37,684 nucleotides of DNA from Pseudomonadota bacterium (GCA_030685065.1 JAUXQH010000043.1:1-37684); one strand, 5' to 3'. Shown: positions 8,072-16,103, counted from the stretch's first letter. Notes: generated by a model not told the origin, from the sequence alone. Numbers and translations are program-made.

Positions 8072-9427
8072 ATGCGTATGAACCCCTTGCTCGTCGCGCT
8101 CGGCGCGGCGGCCTGCGTCGGCCAGAACCCAGTCGATGACACGTCCGGCTCCGTCGACATCGGGGTCGAAACCGGCTCCGACCTGGGCCCCGCCCCGGAC
8201 CCGAACGAGCCCGTCGCGCAGCCGAAGTGGCAGCGCATGTGGAGCGCGAGCGACGTGCCGAGCCGCCTGGACGCCCGTGCAAGCTTCGATCCGTCGGGGG
8301 ATGCGCTGAGCTACCGGTGGAGCGCGACGAACGGCACCTTCGACGACGACACCTCCGCCACGCCCTGGTACACGGGATCCAGCGGCACGGTCACGTTGGT
8401 GGTGTCGTCATCCACGCGATCGAGCGAGCCGGTCACGATCACGGTCCGCTCGGACGACACGGGCGCCCGAATCCCGGCCGACTACGCCACCGTCGATCTC
8501 GCGCTGCGCGCGGGGGAGACCATCCTGTTTCTCGACCCAGGCAGGTACGGCCCCATCGCGGGCGCGGCCGCCATCATCGGGAGCCCGGACGGCGGCGTGA
8601 TCATCGACGCGGCGGGCGCCGCCGATGCGATCCGCGGCGCGAGCTACCTGCGCCACCTGACGATCACCGGCGCGACGGAGCACGGCGTCTACGCTGACGC
8701 CGACATCCGGATCCACGACTGCGTCATCGAGGGCAACGGCTCTCCCACGGCGAACGGCGGCGGCCTCTGGTCCGACGCGACCGCCGCGCTCGTGGACACC
8801 GTGATCCAGGACAACGCCGGCTACCTCGGCGGCGGCATCTACCTCGGGCGCAACGCCAGCCTCTACGGCGAGCAGCTCGTGCTCGCCGACAACGAGGCCG
8901 AGTACGGCGGCGGCATCTACACCGACACGAACTTCGGGATCGTCGCGCTCCAGAACGCCATGCTCGTCGGCAACACGGCCACCATAAACGGTGGTGGCGG
9001 TGTGTTCCTCGATACCCGTGCGTTCTTGACTCGCGTCACCGTCGCCGACAACGCCCCCGGGGGGGTACGCCTGCGCTACGGCTACTTCGAGGTGGCCGAG
9101 AGCCTGTTCGCCCACAACAGCGGGTACGGAATCGACGAGGCCGACGCCCCGACCGTCAAGATCGCGAACTCCGTGTTCGGCACCTCCGACGTGGTCAAGG
9201 GCGGCGTCGCCCCCGATCCGCGCGACGGCAACGTGAGCGGCGCGCCCGTGTTCTCCACCTTCACGTCCGGATCGGCGTGGAAGGACCAGGACTTCCGCCT
9301 ATCGTGGGGCTCGCCGGGCTTCGACCAGCTCCCCGGCGGCCGGGATCGCGACGGCTCGGCCCAGGACATCGGCGCCTACGGCGGATTCCTCGGACGCTTC
9401 CCGACGGGAGATCAGGGTAGATGGTGA
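8072..9427 (+). CDS. Secreted lipoprotein with PKD-like and right-handed beta-helix domains
   Basis: 451 residues. ATG at 8072 with GGAG 4 nt upstream (a second ATG two codons on is possible). The N-terminus ends in an AAAC lipobox-like sequence, so it is probably a lipid-anchored envelope protein, though the -3 position is not ideal. An Asp/Ser/Thr-rich linker follows. Next is an Ig/PKD-like domain (about 48-130: ARASFDPSGDALSYRWSATN). Then comes a long right-handed beta-helix (about 140-400) with repeated GGG(I/L)(Y/W) turns such as YLGGGIYLGRNAS and EYGGGIYTDTN. The end DIGAYGG is a common closing motif of such lipoproteins. Known relatives bind or cleave polysaccharide, or act in adhesion; no catalytic site is evident. 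A TACGAT box at 8046-8051 may be its -10. One nt separates it from rsmI. Confidence 0.82.
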   Translation: MRMNPLLVALGAAACVGQNPVDDTSGSVDIGVETGSDLGPAPDPNEPVAQPKWQRMWSASDVPSRLDARASFDPSGDALSYRWSATNGTFDDDTSATPWYTGSSGTVTLVVSSSTRSSEPVTITVRSDDTGARIPADYATVDLALRAGETILFLDPGRYGPIAGAAAIIGSPDGGVIIDAAGAADAIRGASYLRHLTITGATEHGVYADADIRIHDCVIEGNGSPTANGGGLWSDATAALVDTVIQDNAGYLGGGIYLGRNASLYGEQLVLADNEAEYGGGIYTDTNFGIVALQNAMLVGNTATINGGGGVFLDTRAFLTRVTVADNAPGGVRLRYGYFEVAESLFAHNSGYGIDEADAPTVKIANSVFGTSDVVKGGVAPDPRDGNVSGAPVFSTFTSGSAWKDQDFRLSWGSPGFDQLPGGRDRDGSAQDIGAYGGFLGRFPTGDQGRW

Positions 9428-9428
9428 G

Positions 9429-10271
9429 GTGACCGGCACCCTCCACCTCGTCCCCACGCCCCTCGGCAACCCCGAGGACATCACGCTCCGCGCCCTGCGC
9501 GTGCTCCGGGAGGTCGATCTCGTGGCGGCCGAGGACACCCGGGTCACCGCGGTGCTCCTCCGCGCGCACGACATCCGCACGCCGCTCGTGAGCTACCACG
9601 ACCACAACGAGGTCGCCCGCGCCGCCGAGCTGGTCGAGCGTATCCGAGGTGGAGCGAACGTGGCCCTCGTGAGCGACGCGGGTACGCCCCTGGTGAACGA
9701 CCCAGGATGGCGGGTGGTGCGCGCCTGCATCGACGCGGGGCTCGCGATCGACGTGCTGCCGGGCGCCTGCGCCGCGATCGTGGGGCTTGCCGGGGCGGGG
9801 CTCCCGGTCGACCGCTTCTATTTCGGCGGCTTCCTGCCCCGCGACGAGGGGCCGCGCCGCGAAGCGCTCGCGGAGCTGGCCGGACTGCACGCCACGCTCA
9901 TCTTCTACGAGTCGCCGGTTCGCCTCGGCGCCACCCTCGATACGATCGCGGCGTTGTGGCCCGCGCGGGCGGTGTGCGTTGCGCGGAACCTGACCAAGGC
10001 CTACGAACAATGGATCCGGGGCACGGCCCAGGACGCGCGCGCCACCCTGGGTGACGAGACGCGCGGGGAGGTGGTGCTGCTGGTCGGCGGCGCTCCGGAG
10101 GGCCCCACCATCGCGCCCGACGCGCTGGACGCGGCGATCGCACGGCTCTCCGACGAGGGGCTCGGCGCGCGCGACATCGCCTCGCAGCTGGCCGCGGCGA
10201 CAGGGCTCCCGCGGCGCGAGGTCTACCAGCGCGCCCTGGCGCTCAGTCGATCCGGACCACCGCGCACGTGA
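9429..10271 (+). CDS. rsmI: 16S rRNA (cytidine(1402)-2'-O)-methyltransferase RsmI
   Basis: 280 residues, normal for RsmI. GTG start at 9429, one nt after the preceding stop. The N-terminal motif LVPTPLGNPEDITLRALRVL is diagnostic. It is followed by VAAEDTR, the HDHNE segment, VALVSDAGTPLVNDPG, and FYFGGFLPR, then FYESPVRL and ARNLTKAYEQ. This is the tetrapyrrole-methylase fold that methylates the ribose of C1402 in 16S rRNA for decoding fidelity. Its 3' end overlaps the 3' end of the opposite-strand lipoprotein gene by 29 nt, a convergent overlap. Confidence 0.96.
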   Translation: MTGTLHLVPTPLGNPEDITLRALRVLREVDLVAAEDTRVTAVLLRAHDIRTPLVSYHDHNEVARAAELVERIRGGANVALVSDAGTPLVNDPGWRVVRACIDAGLAIDVLPGACAAIVGLAGAGLPVDRFYFGGFLPRDEGPRREALAELAGLHATLIFYESPVRLGATLDTIAALWPARAVCVARNLTKAYEQWIRGTAQDARATLGDETRGEVVLLVGGAPEGPTIAPDALDAAIARLSDEGLGARDIASQLAAATGLPRREVYQRALALSRSGPPRT

Positions 10272-11253
10272 GCCCGATCTTCTCCTTCTTGTCGCCGCAG
10301 GTCTTGTAGCGGTCGAAGTAGACCGCGTGCTTGCCGGACTCGGCGAGCGGAACCTGCACGTCCCAGCGGGGACCGAACTTGGCGTCCTCGGTGGCGGCCA
10401 CGTCAGACTGGGACTTGACCCAGTCCTTGTACACGTCCGCCGAGTACGTGCAGCTGGGGTCGGCCTTCGGCTTCGGTTGCACGATCGCCGAGAACTTGAT
10501 GGTACCCGCCGGCTGCACGGTGACATGGGTGTCCTCCGCGCCGGGCGCCCAGGCCGAGTCGACGTCCTTGCAGGCCTCGTAGATGAACTCTTCCTTGGCC
10601 TTCTCGAACTTGGCGGTGCCGAGCACGTTTTCGTACTCGTTGACCCGCCCGTCCACCATCGTCATGTACTTGTCCTGGATCGTGACCTGGCACTTGCCCT
10701 TGTCGAGCGCCACCAGGAACTTGCCGCGGATCTTGTTGTTCGGATTGTTGTCCGCCTTCTTCTGCAATTCACGCTCGGCGGGCTTCAACTTCTTGAGCTC
10801 GTCGTTGACGGCCGTGGCCACCTTGTCGAGCTCGGCCTGAGGCATGCCCGTCGCGGCCGCGAGCGCCGCGGGGTCACACACGCCGTCGTGCGTGGCCGCC
10901 CAGGCCTTGCACCACGCCTCGGCGTGCAGATCGTCCTCGATGCACGTGGCGAGCTTGCCGGTGATGGTGCAGGAATAGTCGTACACATCGCCCAGGGAAC
11001 CGGCGGTGTACCTCGCCTTCATCGTGCCCGCCGCGTCATCGAAGCGGATGCGCGCCATGGGATTGGGCTTGTCGGGCCCCTGCGCCTGCGGCTTGAGGTG
11101 CACCCAGGAGCTGCCGGACAGCGAGGTGATGTCGACCCCGCAGGTGTCCGCCGGCGTGGGGGCGGCCTTTTTCGGCTCGGGCTCGGGCACGCAGCCGGCA
11201 CCGGCCATTGAGATTGCGACGAGGGCGAGCGCGCAGCTCAGGGGAAAGCGCAT
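10243..11253 (-). CDS. Cys-rich lipoprotein, unknown function
   Basis: 336 residues. ATG at 11253 with GGAG 6 nt upstream and a near-consensus promoter further up. The signal peptide ends in MAGAGC, a clear lipobox, so it is an anchored lipoprotein. A short Pro/Glu/Lys linker follows. The mature part contains about ten more cysteines (for example in DTCGVD, YSCTITGKLATC, AWCKAW, GKCQVT, EACKDV, KTCGDK, LTCAVV). This suggests several disulfides in the periplasm. A Lys/Glu-rich helical segment lies near 150-175. No known domain is recognised. It is a single-gene unit converging on rsmI. Confidence 0.8.
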   Translation of the reverse strand: MRFPLSCALALVAISMAGAGCVPEPEPKKAAPTPADTCGVDITSLSGSSWVHLKPQAQGPDKPNPMARIRFDDAAGTMKARYTAGSLGDVYDYSCTITGKLATCIEDDLHAEAWCKAWAATHDGVCDPAALAAATGMPQAELDKVATAVNDELKKLKPAERELQKKADNNPNNKIRGKFLVALDKGKCQVTIQDKYMTMVDGRVNEYENVLGTAKFEKAKEEFIYEACKDVDSAWAPGAEDTHVTVQPAGTIKFSAIVQPKPKADPSCTYSADVYKDWVKSQSDVAATEDAKFGPRWDVQVPLAESGKHAVYFDRYKTCGDKKEKIGLTCAVVRID

Positions 11254-11276
11254 CGAGGACTCCAGCAGGATGCGCG

Positions 11277-11305
11277 ATTACAACCGCGTCGGTACACGCT
11301 GTCAA
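11277..11305 (-). promoter_or_regulatory. Sigma-70-type promoter of the Cys-rich lipoprotein gene
   Basis: Read on the minus strand: TTGACA (11305-11300), a 17-nt spacer, then TGTAAT (11282-11277). The -35 is perfect, the -10 matches 5 of 6 positions, and the spacing is ideal. The -10 ends 23 nt before the ATG at 11253, leaving room for the GGAG ribosome site. This is the best promoter in the window. The remaining sequence up to the TolQ start at 11514 shows no equally good promoter on the plus strand. Confidence 0.75.
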
Positions 11306-11513
11306 GCACGCGACGTTCGCGGCCGCCCCTGTGCCGATGAAGGGCATGCCGCCGGACACCCCGTTCACGATCTCCTGACAGCTTCCGTGTAGAACCGGGC
11401 ACCGCCATCTGGTACAACGCCCAAGCTTCGCTATTCGTCTCGTTCCCCACCACGTCTGGTCGCAAACCCCGCGGCCCAACAATGGCGCCGCCAGCGCCGA
11501 AAGAGGAGTTCTC

Positions 11514-12179
11514 ATGTCCTTTGTGCATGATGCCGTCGAGTTCTACCGCGAAGGTGGTTGGGGTATGCACCTCATCACCGGCTGCGCGATCGCCTCCATC
11601 GCGATCACCCTCGAGCGCATCAAGGTGCTCTACGTCGACTCGGCGGAGAACAAGCACGCCCTCCTGACGGGCCTCAACCAGCACATCATGCGTGGTGACA
11701 TGCAGGCCGCGATCCGCTGGCTCTCCAGCCAGAAGCAGGGCCCGCTCTCCCGCATCCTCCGCGCCGGCCTCCTCAAGGCCCACCGCCCCGACAAGGAGAT
11801 CCAGGCCGCCCTCGACCAGGCGTCCCTCTCCGAAGTGCCGAAGATCGAGGCCCGCACCGGCTACCTCGCGGTGCTCTCCAACGCGGCGACCCTCGCCGCG
11901 CTCCTCGGCACCATCTCCGGCCTCATCAAGACCTTCGGCGCGGTCGCCAACGCCGACCCGGCCCAGAAGGCCACCCTGCTCTCGGCGGGTATCTCCGAGG
12001 CCATGCACTGCACGGCGTACGGCCTCGGCACCGCGGTGCCGGTGCTCCTCCTGTACGCAGTGTTCCAGGCCAAGACCCAGCACATCCTCGAAGCGATCAA
12101 CGAGTCCGTCGTGGCCGAGATCAACTTCGTCCTCTCGAACCGCGCGGCCAAGCAGGAAGGCGCGCAGGCGTCGGGGTAA
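11514..12179 (+). CDS. MotA/TolQ/ExbB family channel protein, first gene of a TolQ-TolR-TolR operon
   Basis: 221 residues. ATG at 11514 behind AGAGGAG. The first membrane helix is near 18-33 (HLITGCAIASIAITLERI). After a cytoplasmic helical domain, two more helices follow: around YLAVLSNAATLAALLGTISGLI and the GISEAMHCTAYGLGTAVPVLLLYAVF stretch. This is the TolQ/ExbB signature, with a polar Cys/Thr in the last helix. It sits 3 nt before an ExbD/TolR-like gene, which is followed by a second one. One channel gene with two TolR-like genes is also the arrangement of the AglR-AglQ-AglS gliding motor of Myxococcus. That comparison is inference from layout only; no other gliding gene is in view. Confidence 0.9.
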   Translation: MSFVHDAVEFYREGGWGMHLITGCAIASIAITLERIKVLYVDSAENKHALLTGLNQHIMRGDMQAAIRWLSSQKQGPLSRILRAGLLKAHRPDKEIQAALDQASLSEVPKIEARTGYLAVLSNAATLAALLGTISGLIKTFGAVANADPAQKATLLSAGISEAMHCTAYGLGTAVPVLLLYAVFQAKTQHILEAINESVVAEINFVLSNRAAKQEGAQASG

Positions 12180-12182
12180 ACC

Positions 12183-12704
12183 ATGGGCGTATCTGTCGAA
12201 GGCGGCAAAGGCCGCGGCAAGGGCATGATGGTGGACCTGAACCTGGTCCCGTTCATCGACTTCATGTCGTGCCTCATCGCCTTTTTGATGATCGCCGCGG
12301 TCTGGACCCAGATCGCGTCGCTCGACGTGGAGCAGAACGTCTCCAACGAGCCGCCTCCGATCGAGGAGGTTCCGCCGGAGCCTCCGGTTCCTCCCCTCAC
12401 GATTCACGTGAAGGCGGATGGGCACTGGATCGGGCGCAAGGTGGAGGAAGGCCTCCAGGTACCGAAGTCGGGGGAAGCCTACGACTACACCAAGCTCGAA
12501 GAGCTCCTGGTCAAGGACCACGAGACCTTCCCGGCTGAAGAGATGGTCATCATCAACACGGATGACGGCGTCGCCTATGAGGAGATGATCCTCGTCCTCG
12601 ATCTTTCCAGGAAGATCGGGTACCCGAAGACCCTCCTCGCGGGCGGCCCGCCCTCTGCCGCACTTCCGGCAGAAGGCGCCGCACCCATGCCCGGCGGAGG
12701 CTAG
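12183..12704 (+). CDS. ExbD/TolR-like protein, first of two
   Basis: 173 residues. A Gly/Lys-rich cytoplasmic start is followed by one membrane helix (about 20-42, beginning NLVPFIDFMSCLIAFLMI) that contains the family Asp (FID). A Pro/Glu-rich linker (PPPIEEVPPEPPVPP) leads to a periplasmic ExbD domain with LTIHVKADGHWIGRK and EEMVIINTDDGVAYEEMI. The C-terminus is Ala/Pro/Gly-rich. It starts 3 nt after the TolQ-like gene and ends 3 nt before the second TolR-like gene. The Cys and Ser after the Asp in the helix differ from the ExbD at 7524, so this is a different subfamily. Confidence 0.88.
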   Translation: MGVSVEGGKGRGKGMMVDLNLVPFIDFMSCLIAFLMIAAVWTQIASLDVEQNVSNEPPPIEEVPPEPPVPPLTIHVKADGHWIGRKVEEGLQVPKSGEAYDYTKLEELLVKDHETFPAEEMVIINTDDGVAYEEMILVLDLSRKIGYPKTLLAGGPPSAALPAEGAAPMPGGG

Positions 12705-12707
12705 CCG

Positions 12708-13310
12708 ATGTCAGCGATCATCACTCCGGGGCGCCGCCCCGCGTACGCTCCCATCGGTCGTCTTCGTTCGAGCCCCCTCTCCGGGGGTAAGAAGGGCATG
12801 TTCGTCAGCCTCAACCTGACGGCCATGGTCGACATGTTCACGATCCTCGTCATCTTCCTCATCCAGCTGTTCACGGCAGCGGGGGACGTGACGTTGACCG
12901 ACCGGATCAAGGTCCCGAAGTCGGTGGCTGGCACCCTCCTCGAGATCCCGGGCACGGTCATCCTCATGGACGATGACGGGACGATCCTGCTCGACAGCAT
13001 GTCGATCCCCGAGTCGGAGATGGGCACCGAGCTGGATGTCGAGATCCCCGGCATGGTCAAGCGCCTGGAAGATCGTCGCACGCACGACGAGCAGCTCAAG
13101 GAACGCGCGGGTATGCCGCGTGACCCGACGCTGCCGTATGACGGCGTGATCATCATCCAGGCCGACATCAAGACGGACTTCCGGAACGTGCGCCGTGTGC
13201 TCGCGTCCGCGAACCGCGCCGGTTGGGCGAAGATCAAGTTCGTGACCATCCCTTCGAAGGCGCTCGTCCCGAGCGACGCCGCCGAAGCGGCCGCGCCCGC
13301 AGCGGGCTAG
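12708..13310 (+). CDS. ExbD/TolR-like protein, second of two
   Basis: 200 residues, longer than usual. ATG at 12708 with GGAGG 7 nt upstream. A 30-residue basic N-terminus precedes a membrane helix (about 34-58, NLTAMVDMFTILVIFLIQLF) with the conserved Asp in MVD. The periplasmic part has the ExbD strand pattern (around TVILMDDDGTILLDS and VIIIQADIKTDFRNVRRVLA). Between them is an inserted charged segment (about 95-145, including the EIPGMVKRLEDRRTHDEQLK helix) that most ExbD proteins lack. It probably forms a heteromeric stator with the two upstream gene products. A hairpin terminator follows 18 nt after the stop. Confidence 0.87.
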   Translation: MSAIITPGRRPAYAPIGRLRSSPLSGGKKGMFVSLNLTAMVDMFTILVIFLIQLFTAAGDVTLTDRIKVPKSVAGTLLEIPGTVILMDDDGTILLDSMSIPESEMGTELDVEIPGMVKRLEDRRTHDEQLKERAGMPRDPTLPYDGVIIIQADIKTDFRNVRRVLASANRAGWAKIKFVTIPSKALVPSDAAEAAAPAAG

Positions 13311-13328
13311 GCGACTGTCACGAAAGAG

Positions 13329-13366
13329 AAGGCGCCGGGGGCAACTCCGGCGCCTTCGCTGCTTTT
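13329..13366 (+). terminator. Rho-independent terminator after the TolQ-TolR-TolR operon
   Basis: Perfect 10-bp stem AAGGCGCCGG (13329-13338) / CCGGCGCCTT (13347-13356) with an 8-nt loop, followed after CGCTGC by four T (13363-13366). It starts 18 nt after the stop at 13310. The T-run is short, but the stem is very stable. Confidence 0.7.
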
Positions 13367-13412
13367 GGGGCAGACCCACCACCGGAGGCGACGCTCGCGC
13401 TTCGGCGGTGGT

Positions 13413-13418
13413 TACCTT
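13413..13418 (+). promoter_or_regulatory. TACCTT box, possible leaderless promoter
   Basis: TACCTT (TAnnnT type) ends 6 nt before the ATG at 13425. There is no ribosome site between box and ATG, and the operon terminator lies just upstream, so a new promoter is expected here. Confidence 0.4.
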
Positions 13419-13424
13419 CTCGCG

Positions 13425-13871
13425 ATGGAAGAGGCCCCCCCCCCGGCACTCGCGCCCGTGCCGACCGGCCCGATCGTGCTGTACGACGGCCTCTGTGGCT
13501 TCTGTGACGCGTCCGTGCAGTGGATCCTTCGTACGGACACACCTGCGCGCTTCCGGTTTGCCGCGCTCCAGGGGGAAACCGCGGCCGCGATCCTCGCGCG
13601 CCACCCCGAGATCCCGAAGGGGCTCGACAGCATCCTGCTCGTGGAGCCGGAGGGCACCGGCGAGCGCGTGTCGTGGCACTCCACGGCTGTTTTCCGCCTC
13701 TGCGCGGGCTTGCCGGGCGCGTGGCGAGCGCTCTCCTGGCTCGGCATTCTTCCCCGCTTCCTCACCGATCTCGGCTACCGCGCCTTCGCCCGCGTCCGCT
13801 ACCTGGTGTGGGGGCGCCGCGAGAGCTGCCGGATCCCGAGCCCAGGCGAGCGGGCGCGGTTCCTGCCCTGA
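13425..13871 (+). CDS. DCC-family (DUF393) thiol-disulfide oxidoreductase-like protein
   Basis: 148 residues. The ATG at 13425 gives a short Pro-rich N-terminus before the family motif LYDGLCGFCDASVQW (C24, C27). This D-G-x-C-x-x-C signature defines the DCC/DUF393 family. The rest keeps the family pattern: RFAALQGETA, then HSTAVFRLCAGLPG, and a closing YRAFARVRYLVWGR. Length is typical. Members are thioredoxin-like and predicted to be redox active, but no physiological substrate is established. It is separated from the helicase gene downstream by 96 nt with nothing recognisable in it. Confidence 0.88.
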   Translation: MEEAPPPALAPVPTGPIVLYDGLCGFCDASVQWILRTDTPARFRFAALQGETAAAILARHPEIPKGLDSILLVEPEGTGERVSWHSTAVFRLCAGLPGAWRALSWLGILPRFLTDLGYRAFARVRYLVWGRRESCRIPSPGERARFLP

Positions 13872-13967
13872 TGGGGGCGTGACCAGCGGTAGGCCCCACG
13901 CCGCCGCATCCGGGCTGGGCCTCACGGTGGTCGCGCCCGGGGGCATTCAACGCGTTAGAAGCCCGGC

Positions 13968-15731
13968 GTGGATCATCTCGCTTCGTTAGCCGACGCCTTG
14001 GAGAACGAGCGTCGGGCCGTGATCGCCGAGCACGCACAGCTCCGAGCGCTTCCCTTGGCGGAGCGGGTGGCGGCGGGCTTCAGCCTCTCGCCGCTCGACA
14101 TCGTCACGACCGAACACCGATCGAAGGGCCGCGTGAACGTGATCCTGCGCGGGCGGGATCTGCACGATGCGTTCTCCCCCGGGGATCCCGTGGTGCTCGC
14201 GCCCGTGGGCCGGCCGGACGAGGGCTACGCCGCGCGCGTCGAGGGGCGGGACGAGGCGACGATCGAGCTCCGGGTCGAGGGCTTGCCCGAGGGCCGCGGG
14301 CCCTGGGCCGTGAGCCGGCGGCTCGATTTCTACGTCCTCGATCTGCAGAAGGCCGCGCTCGAGCGCGCCGACCGGCTGAGCTCGCCGCTCAAGTCCTTGC
14401 TCCTCGGCTACGAGAAGCCCTACCGCCCCGACCCGTACGATCACCCGGCGTTCGCACGGCTCGAGCCCGCCCAGCGCGAGGCCGCCACGCTCGCGCTCGG
14501 TGCCACCGAGATCGGCCTCGTGCACGGCCCCCCCGGTACCGGCAAGACCGAGGTGCTCGTCGCCCTCCTGGTCGCGCTCAAGGATCTCGGCGAGACACCT
14601 TGGGCCCTCGCGGAGAGCAACGCCGCGGTCGATCACCTCGCGCTCAGGGCGACCGCCGCCGGCCTCGATGTGGTGCGGCTCGGCGTGTCCTCGCGCGTCG
14701 GCGGCGCCGCCCAGCACCTCACGCTCGAGCACCGCATCCTGCACGGCGCGCGCGCCGCCGTCATCCAGACCCTCGTGCGGCAGGCCACCAAGGCGAGCGG
14801 CTCGGAGCTCATCGACCTCCGGATCGCCATCCGGGAGGAGTGGTCGGCGGCCAAGCGCGAGATCCTCCAGAGCACCGACGTGCTCGCGATGACCCTCGGC
14901 ACCCTCCACACGCGCGGTGCCGATCTGAAGGCTCCGCGCACGGCCCTGGTCGACGAGGGCGGGCAGATCTCCGAGCCCGCGCTCTGGCTGCTCGCGACGC
15001 GCGTGAAGCGCATCCTCCTCGCCGGCGATCCGATGCAGCTCGGCCCCGTCGTGAAGAGCCAGGATCCGCGCCTCGAGATCAGCCTCCTCCAGCGCCTCGT
15101 GAGCGCGGGCTTCGTGTTCCCGATGCTCACCGAACAGCGGCGGATGCGCGCGGATCTGATGGCGCTCTGCCAGACGACCTACGGCGGCCAGCTCAGAGCC
15201 CACCCCGACGTCGCCGAGCGGCACATCGAGGACCTCCCGGGGGTGCTCCCGAGCGAATGGACCGAGCCCTCCGCGCGCTTCCTCGACACCGCGGGCCTCG
15301 CCTATGACGAGGAGCGGGACCCGCTCGGCAGCTACCACAACCCGGGCGAGCTTCAGCTCCTCGTCCGCGTGTACCGATCGCTCGTCGCCAGCGGCGTGAA
15401 GCCCGAGCACATCGGCATCATCACGCCCTACACCGCCCAGCTCGCCCGCGTGCGCGCCGCGCTTCCGGGCGTGGAGGCCGGCACGGTGAACGCGTTCCAG
15501 GGCCGCGAGAAAGAGGTCATCCTCGCGAGCTTCGTGCGTTCCAACCCCGATAACGAGCTCGGCTTCGTGGCCGACCCGCGCCGCCTCAACGTGAGCGTGA
15601 CCCGGGCCCGCCGGCTGTTCATCGGCATCGGCGACTCGGCGACCCTCGGCACGTCCGCCCACTACGACCGGCTCGTTCAGGCCGTCGGCGCCGGGTACAA
15701 GAGCGCGTGGGACCTGGTCGAGGACGAATAG
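13968..15731 (+). CDS. SF1 helicase, Upf1/Dna2/IGHMBP2-like
   Basis: 587 residues from GTG at 13968, at the head of clear coding sequence. A 160-residue N-terminal part contains a beta-barrel-like region (about 40-125) as in Upf1-type helicases. The motor domain has Walker A GPPGTGKT at 187-194, motif Ia around AESNAAVDHL, and motif II VDEGGQ (329-333, in place of the usual DEAxQ). Next come GDPMQLGP (353-360), LTEQRRM, then VNAFQGREKEVIL and LNVSVTRAR for motifs V and VI. All ATPase/helicase motifs are present, so it should be an active 5'-3' RNA or DNA helicase. It is a single gene ending at the hairpin repeat region. Specific role unknown. Confidence 0.9.
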   Translation: MDHLASLADALENERRAVIAEHAQLRALPLAERVAAGFSLSPLDIVTTEHRSKGRVNVILRGRDLHDAFSPGDPVVLAPVGRPDEGYAARVEGRDEATIELRVEGLPEGRGPWAVSRRLDFYVLDLQKAALERADRLSSPLKSLLLGYEKPYRPDPYDHPAFARLEPAQREAATLALGATEIGLVHGPPGTGKTEVLVALLVALKDLGETPWALAESNAAVDHLALRATAAGLDVVRLGVSSRVGGAAQHLTLEHRILHGARAAVIQTLVRQATKASGSELIDLRIAIREEWSAAKREILQSTDVLAMTLGTLHTRGADLKAPRTALVDEGGQISEPALWLLATRVKRILLAGDPMQLGPVVKSQDPRLEISLLQRLVSAGFVFPMLTEQRRMRADLMALCQTTYGGQLRAHPDVAERHIEDLPGVLPSEWTEPSARFLDTAGLAYDEERDPLGSYHNPGELQLLVRVYRSLVASGVKPEHIGIITPYTAQLARVRAALPGVEAGTVNAFQGREKEVILASFVRSNPDNELGFVADPRRLNVSVTRARRLFIGIGDSATLGTSAHYDRLVQAVGAGYKSAWDLVEDE

Positions 15732-15779
15732 GAAGCGACGCTGTGCAGTCCTCGCTCGCCTGATCGTCGGGCCCAGCAC

Positions 15780-15902
15780 TCCGGATAATCAGGAATGCAG
15801 GAAGCTAGGAATGCAGGAAGAAGACCAGAGCGAAGGCAAGGAACCCGGTTCGGTTCCTACCTCCTGCCTTGCTCTATTCCTGCATTCCTGATTCTGCCTT
15901 GC
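15780..15902. repeat. 123-bp hairpin repeat, copy 1
   Basis: First of two direct copies, 41 bp apart. It begins TCCGGATAATC and ends ATTCTGCCTTGC. It contains a perfect 17-bp inverted repeat, AATCAGGAATGCAGGAA (15787-15803) with its complement at 15877-15893. A second AGGAATGCAGGAAG lies just inside, and there is a central GGAACC/GGTTCC dyad. The whole unit can fold into one long stem. The copies differ at only a handful of positions. It lies between the converging helicase and cyclopropane-synthase-like genes, so it could also stop transcription from both sides. Confidence 0.9.
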
Positions 15903-15943
15903 GCTCCTGATCCTCCGCCATGGCCTGACGATCGGCCGCGCAG

Positions 15944-16066
15944 TCCGGATAATCAGGAATGCAGGAAACTAGGAATGCAGGAAGAAGACCAGAGCGAAGG
16001 CCAGGAACCCGGTTCGGCTCCTACCTCCTGCCTTCCTCTATTCCTGCATTCCTGATTCTGCCTTGC
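15944..16066. repeat. 123-bp hairpin repeat, copy 2
   Basis: Second copy of the unit, exactly the same length as copy 1 and with the same inverted-repeat ends. Visible differences from copy 1 include AAAC for AAGC near the left arm, GCCAGG for GCAAGG, CGGCTCC for CGGTTCC, and CTTCCTC for CTTGCTC. Some of these lie in paired parts of the predicted stem. The 15732-16103 gap (372 nt) is otherwise empty of genes: the short open frames through these units are by-products of the repeats. Confidence 0.9.
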
Positions 16067-16103
16067 TCCGGGTCCGGGGCCTCTACCAGCCCAGTTCCCG
16101 AGC

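Noticed and set aside
11306..11513. Searched for a regulatory RNA or small gene before the TolQ-like gene
   Set aside because: No stable long hairpin, no coding frame with a ribosome site, and only weak promoter-like hexamers (TGGTAC-N16-TATTCG).
13986..15779. Open frame of about 600 codons on the minus strand opposite the SF1 helicase
   Set aside because: It is the antisense shadow of clear helicase motifs; its composition (His/Glu/Arg/Gly) is that of other shadow frames here.
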